A stretch of 64,000 bases of DNA from the NCBI GenBank assembly GCA_014843695.1, contig CM026390.1, positions 61,039,851-61,103,850 of the forward strand. Direction: 5' to 3'. Origin of the DNA: Archivesica marissinica (lineage: Eukaryota; Mollusca; Bivalvia; Venerida; Vesicomyidae). The notes beneath the pieces were generated by a model. That model saw only the letters and a list, made by a program, of their open reading frames with translations. It had not been told where the DNA came from and did no database searches. The position numbers were made by a program, and so were the translations under genes. Below are positions 58,401 to 64,000 of this stretch, piece by piece (position 1 is the first letter of the stretch; each line of letters starts with the position of its first letter).

Positions 58401-59345
58401 AGTGGTCACCTCCATTAGGCAGCCAACCTGTATTATATATACAGTCAAACCTGTGTTAGTCATCACCTCCATTAGGCAGCCAACCTGTATTATATATACA
58501 GTCAAACCTGTGTTAGTGGTCACCTCCATTAGGCAGCCAACCTGTATTATATATACAGTCAAACCTGTGTTAGTGGTCACCTCCATTAGGCAGCCAACCT
58601 GTATTATATATACAGTCAAACCTGTGTTAGTGGTCACCTCCATTAGGCAGCCAACCTGTATTATATATACAGTCAAACCTGTGTTAGTGGTCACCTCCAT
58701 TAGGCAGCCAACCTGTATTATATATACAGTCAAACCTGTGTTAGTGGTCACCTCCATTAGGCAGCCAACCTGTATTATATATACAGTCAAACCTGTGTTA
58801 GTGGTCACCTCCATTAGGCAGCCAACCTGTATTATATATACAGTCAAACCTGTGTTAGTGGTCACCTTCATTAGGCAGCCAACCTGTATTATATATACAG
58901 TCAAATCTGTGTTAGTGGTCACCTCCATTAGGCAGCCAACCTGTATTATATATACAGTCAAACCTGTGTTAGTCGTCACTTCCATTAGGCAGCCAACCTG
59001 TATTATATATACAGTCAAACCTGTGTTAGTCATCACCTCCATTAGGCAGCCAACCTGTATTATATATACAGTCAAACCTGTGTTAAGCAACCAGTTTCCA
59101 GATTCCCAATATGTTGTTTTATTATACATTTGACCTATATTAAGCAGTCACCTGTGCTAAGCAGCCGCTTTCTGTGATTCCCTTGGCTGGCTGCTTAAGA
59201 CTGGTTTGACTGTGATTCTAAATTGGTGCATGGAGATTCGAAGGAACAATATATTGTACATTTAGTAACATGCACTGTCACACGTACATGTATCCTTCTC
59301 TATTGCAGAGCCTGTAATCAAAGTGCCAACGGACATGTCATCAGG
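52342..59345 (+). CDS. ERN1: IRE1 (ERN1) orthologue, first three exons, runs off the window
   Basis: IRE1 is the ER-stress sensor: a type I membrane protein whose luminal domain senses unfolded protein and whose cytosolic kinase-RNase splices XBP1 mRNA. Exons are 52342-52422, 55976-56090 and 59309-59345, with phases 0, then 1, then 2 out. They encode MKLYVYRFALIMVSVLWSVI (a signal peptide), then a luminal segment with LIFVSTISGKFYAVSKQTG and HTLWSLDE, then EPVIKVPTDMSSG. Animal IRE1 starts its luminal domain with the same LFVSTLDG-like, AVSK-TG and D/EPV--VPT order. The downstream luminal, transmembrane, kinase and RNase parts are beyond base 64000. The assignment is from memory of the family, with high confidence despite the short length. 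Confidence 0.88.
52423..53878. other. ERN1 intron 1, no gene seen
   Basis: 1.45 kb of intronic DNA with a two-copy ACATACATATATGGACTCTT duplication near 52552-52600. The minus-strand small ORFs at 52728 and 53154 are not recognised. Confidence 0.5.
53879..54152. mobile_element. CAGGG-ended MITE in ERN1 intron 1
   Basis: The left end CAGGGTTCATTCTAGGTCAG and the right end CTCTAGAATGATCCCTG. GCAAAT flanks it (53873-53878, 54153-54158). It is a shorter relative of 45757-46068 with an internal deletion. Confidence 0.88.
54159..54480. other. ERN1 intron 1, no gene seen
   Basis: No features recognised. Confidence 0.5.
54490..54550. repeat. 22-bp tandem repeat, about 2.7 copies
   Basis: CTGATAATTTGTTAACTATA and two following near-copies, directly at the start of the retrotransposon fragment. 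Confidence 0.8.
54551..55500 (+). pseudogene. Decayed non-LTR retrotransposon 3' end (ORF2 C-terminus and 3' UTR)
   Basis: The plus frame from 54551 reads RTTIYSNSFLPSVLREWNSL and then AKTIPDSFKAFLS and stop. After a gap comes a degraded GKR---VLHTRLRLKFE segment near 54718-54765, then SPLCRCGVIEDNFHFFFQCH and a run ending TICNVN. This order, with a Cys-x-Cys, His, Cys knuckle, is typical of the C-terminus of many invertebrate non-LTR retrotransposons. Several stops and shifts show it is dead. It lies in ERN1 intron 1. Confidence 0.8.
55512..55719. mobile_element. TTAA hairpin MITE (family 2), left end truncated
   Basis: GCAAACAACATAGATCCAG, then GCTGATCAGGACCTATG, then CTGATCTGGCTCTG, with right end GTATCCAGAATCAAATGGG and TTAA at 55720-55723. 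The left terminus is missing next to an AATAAAAAAACTG tract at the end of the retrotransposon fragment. Confidence 0.85.
55976..56090 (+). CDS. ERN1: ERN1 exon 2 (start of luminal domain)
   Basis: The acceptor TTCTATTTTACTAG and donor GATGAGG|GTAGG. It encodes HDTASLTVHDQLIFVSTISG and then KFYAVSKQTGHTLWSLDE. The LIFVST-G--AVSK-TG pattern marks the first beta blade of the IRE1 luminal sensor. Phase 0 in, 1 out. Confidence 0.92.
56117..56297 (-). mobile_element. tRNA-derived SINE with internal deletions, ERN1 intron 2
   Basis: ACAACGATTGCGAAGCAAG, ATGTGGTCATTCATGTGGG, CGGAGAAAACCCACCTATCC and CTAACCACTGTGCTAATCGG follow the 25920-26175 model. Pieces of body and head (including the B box) are missing. 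Confidence 0.8.
56407..56665. mobile_element. hAT-like MITE, 259 bp, 5-bp target duplication
   Basis: The left end CAGTGTTCCCTCTGT and the right end ACAGTGGGAACCCTG. AATGC flanks it (56402-56406, 56666-56670). The interior is collinear with 21515-21765 (TTTGAAGCCATGTATTTGAC, ATTTTCGCCAATTCACAAAA). Confidence 0.88.
56671..57162. other. ERN1 intron 2, possible hAT-like fragment
   Basis: CAGGGGCGTAGCTTGG at 56783 and GGAAGCTACTCCAATG ending near 56990 look like decayed inverted ends of another CAGGGG-type element. I see no target duplication, so this is tentative. Confidence 0.4.
57163..57763. mobile_element. Inverted-repeat element, about 600 bp
   Basis: TTAAAGCAGCATTACATCGT at the left is matched by ACGATGTAATGCTGCTTTAA at the right. 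The interior is non-coding. The right end abuts SINE sequence exactly at its TTAAACCAAGG block, so it may have inserted at TTAA inside a SINE, but the left flank does not confirm this. Confidence 0.6.
57763..57935 (+). mobile_element. tRNA-derived SINE (TCGTCGCTACC type), head missing
   Basis: AAACCAAGGTCTCATGTCGG, TCTGTCTGTATCATTGCACT and the tail AAATAAATGTAAAAACAC, in the opposite orientation to the other copies. Confidence 0.75.
58175..59212. mobile_element. CAGT-ended pogo-like MITE, swollen by an internal array
   Basis: The left end TA-CAGTCACTTCCATTAGGCA and the right end GGCTGCTTAAGACTGGTTTG followed by ACTG. Its right part (CCAGATTCCCAATATGTTG, CAGCCGCTTTCTGTGATTC) is collinear with 21418-21842, but without the nested hAT-like insert. 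Confidence 0.75.
58200..59085. repeat. 57-bp tandem array, about 16 copies, made of the element's terminal repeat
   Basis: The unit contains ACAGTCAAACCTGTGTTAG, GTCACCTCCATTAGGCAGCC and AACCTGTATTATATAT. ACAGTCAAACCTGT is the terminal repeat of this MITE family. It is 19 codons long and open on both strands (327 and 331 codons). Confidence 0.93.
59309..59345 (+). CDS. ERN1: ERN1 exon 3 (short luminal exon)
   Basis: The acceptor TTCTCTATTGCAG and donor TCATCAGG|GTGAGT. It is 37 nt, phase 1 in and 2 out. It encodes E-PVIKVPTDMSS-G, which fits the segment after the first luminal blade of animal IRE1. Confidence 0.85.
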
Positions 59346-59510
59346 GTGAGTACCGATATATAAAGGGAAATAAGCTACAGGTACCAGCAACTCCAGTATG
59401 ATACAAACACACATACTTATTTTGATGGGATTTAGTACAAGTATTTAAATTGCACCTGGGCTCGAGGGGACACACTGCGCAGGTGATGCAACACCTTGTT
59501 CTTCCTGTGT

Positions 59511-60930
59511 ATTTGTATTGTGTTGTATGGGATTGCATTGTGTTGTATGGAATTGCATTGTGTTGTATGGGATTGTATTGTGTTGTATGGGATTGTATTG
59601 AGGTGTATGGGATTGCATTGTGTTGTATGTGATTGTATTGTGTTGTATGTGATTGTATGGGATTGCATTCAGTTGTATGGGATTGCATTCAGTTGTATGG
59701 GATTGCATTGAGTTGTATGGGATTGCATTGTGGTGTTTGGGATTGCATTCAGTTGTATGGGATTGTATTGTGTTGTATGGGATTGTAATGTGCTGTATGG
59801 GATTGTAATATTGTGTTGTATGGGATTGTAATATTGTGTTGTATGGGATTGCATTGTGTTGTATGGGATTGCACTGTGTTGTATGGGATTGTAATATTGT
59901 GTTGTATGGGATTGCACTGTGTTGTATGGGATTGTAATATTGTGTTGTATGGGATTGCATTGTGTTGTATGGGATTGTATTGTGTTGTATGGGATTGTAT
60001 TGTGTTGTATGGGATTGCATTGTGTTGTATGGGATTGCATTGTGTTGTATGGGATTGTATTGTGTTGTATGGGATTGCATTGTGTTGTATGGGATTGCAT
60101 TGTGTTGTATGGATTGTATTGTGTTGTATGGGATTGCATTGTGTTGTATGGGATTGCATTGTGTTGTATGGGATTGTATTGTGTTGTATGGGATTGCATT
60201 GTGTTGTATGGGATTGCATTGTGTTGTATGGGATTGCATTGTGTTGTATGGGATTGCATTGTGTTGTATGGGATTGCATTGTGTTGTATGGGATTGCATT
60301 GTGTTGTATGGGATTGCATTGAGGTGTATGGGATTGTATGGGATTGCATTGTATTGTATGGGATTGTAATATTGTGTTGTATGGGATTGCATTGTGTTGT
60401 ATGGGATTGCATTGTGTTGTATGGGATTGCATTGTGTTGTATGGGATTGCATTGTGTTGTATGGGATTGCATTGAGTTGTATGGGATTGCATTGTGTTGT
60501 ATGGGATTGTATGGGATTGCATTCAGGTGTATGGGATTGCATTCAGTTGTATGGGATTGCATTGTGTTGTATGGGATTGCATTCAGTTGTATGGGATTGC
60601 ATTGTGTTGTATGGGATTGCATCGAGTTGTATGGGATTGTATGGGATTGCATTCAGGTGTATGGGATTGCATTCAGTTGTATGGGATTGCATTGTGTTGT
60701 ATGGGATTGCATTGTGTTGTATGGGATTGCATTCAGTTGTATGGGATTGCATTCAGTTGTATGGGATTGCATTGTGTTGTATGGGATTGCATCGAGTTGT
60801 ATGGGATTGTATGGGATTGCATTGTGTTGTATGGGATTGCATTCAGTTGTATGGGATTGCATTGTGTTGTATGGGATTGCATTCAGTTGTATGGGATTGC
60901 ATTGTGTTGTATGGGATTGTATTGAGTTTG
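59511..60930. repeat. 20-bp tandem array, about 71 copies, ERN1 intron 3
   Basis: The unit is GGATTGCATTGTGTTGTATG. Variants are GCATT/GTATT, TTGTGTT/TTCAGTT and 10-bp insertions (GGATTGTATG). A recurring larger block containing ATCGAGTTGTATGGGATTGT appears near 60620 and 60791. Confidence 0.97.
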
Positions 60931-61003
60931 TCTTGAACATGGATTTCCAGCAAGTCTTGTCTTGCAATCATGTATGAAAAAATAAATATCATTCAATGTT
61001 ATG

Positions 61004-61196
61004 TTAGCTTGATTGCGAAACAAGTTTTTACAACATTAGATTAATCGCTCTCAATATATGGAATCCGAGATGGAGAGCGAAGAGGCAAAGTGAATTTAAG
61101 TGTCTTGTCTAAGGTCACAATTACCGTGGGGCTCTAATTCACAACCTCTCATGTTGCAAGGGAGACACCGTATCTATTAGGCCACTGACGCTCCAC
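61004..61196 (-). mobile_element. tRNA-derived SINE (third type), diverged
   Basis: TTGATTGCGAAACAAGTTTT, TAAGTGTCTTGTCTAAGGTC and a right-end tRNA-like head (inverse of AGCGTCAGTGGCCTAATAG) follow the 42487-42720 layout at lower identity. Confidence 0.65.
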
Positions 61197-61368
61197 CATA
61201 GAGGTCCGGAATGAAGAAACTAATCCACAGAATGTGTTGATGTTAATAGGCTACCAGCTACATCAGAATACAATGAAAACGATTTGATGAACGATTATGT
61301 TATTATTGAAGAGAAAATGAGTGGAATGATTAGTCAGCAAGCCATTGGACCAGCTGTTCTGTCAATTG

Positions 61369-61735
61369 ATTATAACCTGCATGCATTTAATTGTAAACTG
61401 CGATAAAGCATTAATTAATTCAGATATTGATTATAACCTGCATGCATTTAATTGTAAACTGCGATAAAGCATTAATTAATTCAGATATTGATTATAACCT
61501 GCATGCATTTAATTGTAAACTGCGATAAAGCATTAATTAATTCAGATATTGATTATAACCTGCATGCATTTAATTGTAAACTGCGATAAAGCATTAATTA
61601 ATTCAGATATTGATTATAACCTGCATGCATTTAATTGTAAACTGCGATAAAAAGCATTAATTAATTCAGATATTGATTATAACCTGCATGCATTTAATTG
61701 TAAACTGTTATAAAGCATTAATTAATTCAGATATT
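61369..61735. repeat. 61-bp tandem array, 6 copies
   Basis: The unit contains GATATTGATTATAACCTGCA, TGCATTTAATTGTAAACTGC and GATAAAGCATTAATTAATTC. Copies are nearly identical; one has an extra AA. Confidence 0.96.
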
Positions 61736-61924
61736 GACCTAGTACATGTGGTATATATGACCTGTTATATTACTAATAACTTAACAACTGCACTTTAGAG
61801 TTTTTGTTTTGTCATGCATATAATACTAGTGGGTTGGGATTTGGGTCGTGTCTGTGGCGGGAATAATATTAAATATTTGTTTTGAACTGTTGTTCATGGT
61901 CATCTAGATCTACTGTTTCATTCG

Positions 61925-64000
61925 TACTCATGTAGTTTCTGGTGCTGATGTAGTTTCTGGTACTGATGTAGTTTCTCGTACTGATGTAGTTTCTGGTGCT
62001 GATGTAATTTCTGGTACTGATGTAGTTTCTGGTGATCATGTAGTTTCTGGTGCTCATGTAGTTTCTGGTACTCATGTAGTTTCTGTGATGCAGTTTCTGG
62101 TACTGATGCAGAATCTGGTACTCGTGTAGTTTCTGGTACTGATGTAGTTTTCTGGTGCTCATATAGTTTCTGGTACTGATGTAGTTTCCGGTGCTCATGT
62201 AGTTTCTGGTACTCATGTAGTTTCTGGTGCTCATGTAGTTTCTGGTACTCATGTAGTTTCTGGTGATCATGTAGTTTCTGGTGCTCATGTAGTTTCTGGT
62301 ACTCATGTAGTTTCTGTGATGCAGATTCTGGTACTGATGCAGTTTCTAGTACTCGTGTATTTTCTGGTCCTCAATGTAGTTTCTGGTGCCCATGTAGTTT
62401 CTGGTACTGATGTAGTTTCTGGTGCTCATGTAGTTTCTGGTACTCATGTAGTTTCTGGTACTAATGTAGTTTCCGGTGCTCATGTAGTTTCTGGTACTAA
62501 TGCAGTTTCTAGTACTCATGTTGTTTCTGGTACTCATGTAGTTTCTGGTACTAATGTAGTTTCTGGTACTGATGTAGTTTCTGGTACTCATGTAGTTTCT
62601 GGTACTGATGTAGTTTCTGGTACTCATGTAGTTTCTGGCAGTTTCTGGTACTCATGTAGTTTCTGGTACTACTGTAGTTTCTATGATGCAGATTCTGGTA
62701 CTGATGCAGTTTCTGGTACTCGTGTAGTTTCTGGTACTCATGTAGTTTCTGGTACTGATGTAGTTTCTGGTACTCATGTAGTTTCTGGTACTGATGTAGT
62801 TTCTGGTACTCATGTAGTTTCTGGTACTGATGTAGTTTCTGGTGCTCATGTAGTTTCTGGTACTCATGTAGTTTCTGGTACTTGTGTAGTTTCTAATACT
62901 CATGTAGTTTCTGGTACTCATGTAGTTTCTGGTACTCATGTAGTTTCTGGTACTGATGTAGTTTCTGGTACTCATGTAGTTTCTGGTACTCATGTAGTTT
63001 CTGGTACTTGTGTAGTTTCTAATACTCATGTAGTTTCTTGTACTAATGTAGTTTCTGGTACTCGTGTAGTTTCTGGTACTCGTGTAGTTTCTAATACTCA
63101 TGTAGTTTCTGGTACTAATGTAGTTTCTGGTACTCGTGTAGTTTCTAGTACTCGTGTAGTTTCTGGTACTCATGTAGTTTCTGGTACTCGTGTAGTTTCT
63201 GGCAGTTTCTGGTACTGATGTAGTTTCTGGTACTGATGTAGTTTCTGGTACTCATGTAGTTTCTGGTACTGATGTAGTTTCTAGTACTCATGTAGTTTCT
63301 GGTGCTCATGTAGTTTCTGGTACTCATGTAGTTTCTGGTACTCATGTAGTTTCTGGTACTGATGTAGTTTCTAGTACTCGTGTAGTTTCTGGTGCTCATG
63401 TAGTTTCTGGTACTCGTGTAGTTTCTAGTACTCATGTAGTTTCTGGCAGTTTCTGGTACTTATGTAGTTTCTGGTACTCATGTAGTTTCTGTGATGCAGA
63501 TTCTGGTACTGATGCAGTTTCTAGTACTCGTGTAGTTTCTGGTCCTCAATGTAGTTTCTGGTGCCCATGTAGTTTCTGGTACTGATGTAGTTTCTGGTGC
63601 TCATGTAGTTTCTGGTACTCATGTAGTTTCTGGTACTAATGTAGTTTCCGGTGCTCATGTAGTTTCTGGTACTAATGCAGTTTCTGGTACTCATGTTGTT
63701 TCTGGTACTCATGTAGTTTCTGGTACTAATGTAGTTTCTGGTACTCATGTAGTTTCTGGTACTCATGTAGTTTCTGGTACTCATGTAGTTTCTGGCAGTT
63801 TCTGGTACTCATGTAGTTTCTGGCAGTTTCTGGTACTCATGTAGTTTCTGGCAGTTTCTGGTACTGATGTAGTTTCTGGTGCTGATGTAGTTTCTGGTAC
63901 TGATGTAGTTTCTGGTGATCATGTAGTTTCTGGTATTCATGTAGTTTCTGGCAGTTTCTGGTACTCATGTAGTTTCTGGCAGTTTCTGGTACTCATGTAG
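61925..64000. repeat. 18-bp tandem array, about 115 copies, continues past the right edge
   Basis: The unit is CATGTAGTTTCTGGTACT. The first base alternates C/G/A (CATG, GATG, AATG, CGTG), and GCT replaces ACT in many copies. A 1,175-bp higher-order period is visible: the markers GCAGATTCTGGTACTGATGC and CTCAATGTAGTTTCTGGTG occur at 62321 and 62370 and again at 63496 and 63545. It lies in ERN1 intron 3. Confidence 0.97.

Noticed and set aside
58134..59133. Mirror-image ORFs of 331 and 327 codons
   Set aside because: Artefact of the 57-bp repeat inside a MITE, open on both strands.
59341..60977. Overlapping ORFs of up to 365 codons on both strands
   Set aside because: Artefact of the 20-bp array in ERN1 intron 3.

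Overview
The window reads as animal nuclear DNA, most likely from a lophotrochozoan and probably a bivalve mollusc. Genes are split by GT-AG introns, the composition is AT-rich, and tRNA-derived SINEs and small DNA transposons are dense. The bivalve assignment is inference; the two genes are metazoan orthologues but do not fix the species. A run of exactly 1,000 Ns (2042-3041) is an assembly gap.

Two protein genes are supported. On the minus strand, five exons between 31401 and 3153 encode a TEX2 orthologue, an ER membrane protein with a PH-like region and an SMP lipid-transfer domain. Splice phases agree across all five exons, giving about 851 residues. The C-terminus lies in the gap or beyond the left edge. 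On the plus strand, three exons (52342-52422, 55976-56090, 59309-59345) encode the signal peptide and start of the luminal domain of IRE1 (ERN1), which runs off the right edge. The two genes are divergent, with about 21 kb between the coding starts. As I recall, TEX2 and ERN1 are also neighbours in human, so this may be old microsynteny.

Roughly 40% of the window (my estimate from array lengths) is tandem repeats, about twenty unrelated arrays with units of 18-69 bp. The largest are 20 bp (7815-13677), 28 bp (36815-40686), 39 bp (16348-18989), 18 bp (61925 to the right edge) and 34 bp (32091-33990). Most lie in introns or between the two genes. Because many periods are multiples of three or lack stops, they give long false ORFs on both strands. 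Several arrays clearly grew from identifiable seeds: a SINE head, a TTAA-MITE end, a pogo-like terminal repeat, and, most strikingly, the 3' splice site of TEX2 exon 2.

The remaining space is mostly transposon debris: two TTAA-flanked hairpin MITE families, three or more CAGGG-ended hAT-like families with 5-6 bp target duplications (one retaining a transposase C-terminal fragment), CAGT-ended TA-flanked pogo-like elements, at least four tRNA-derived SINE types, and two decayed non-LTR retrotransposon fragments. Several insertions are nested and can be ordered in time. I found no undescribed multi-gene system. The best candidate for a second look is the array of ten consecutive 3' splice sites abutting TEX2 exon 2.
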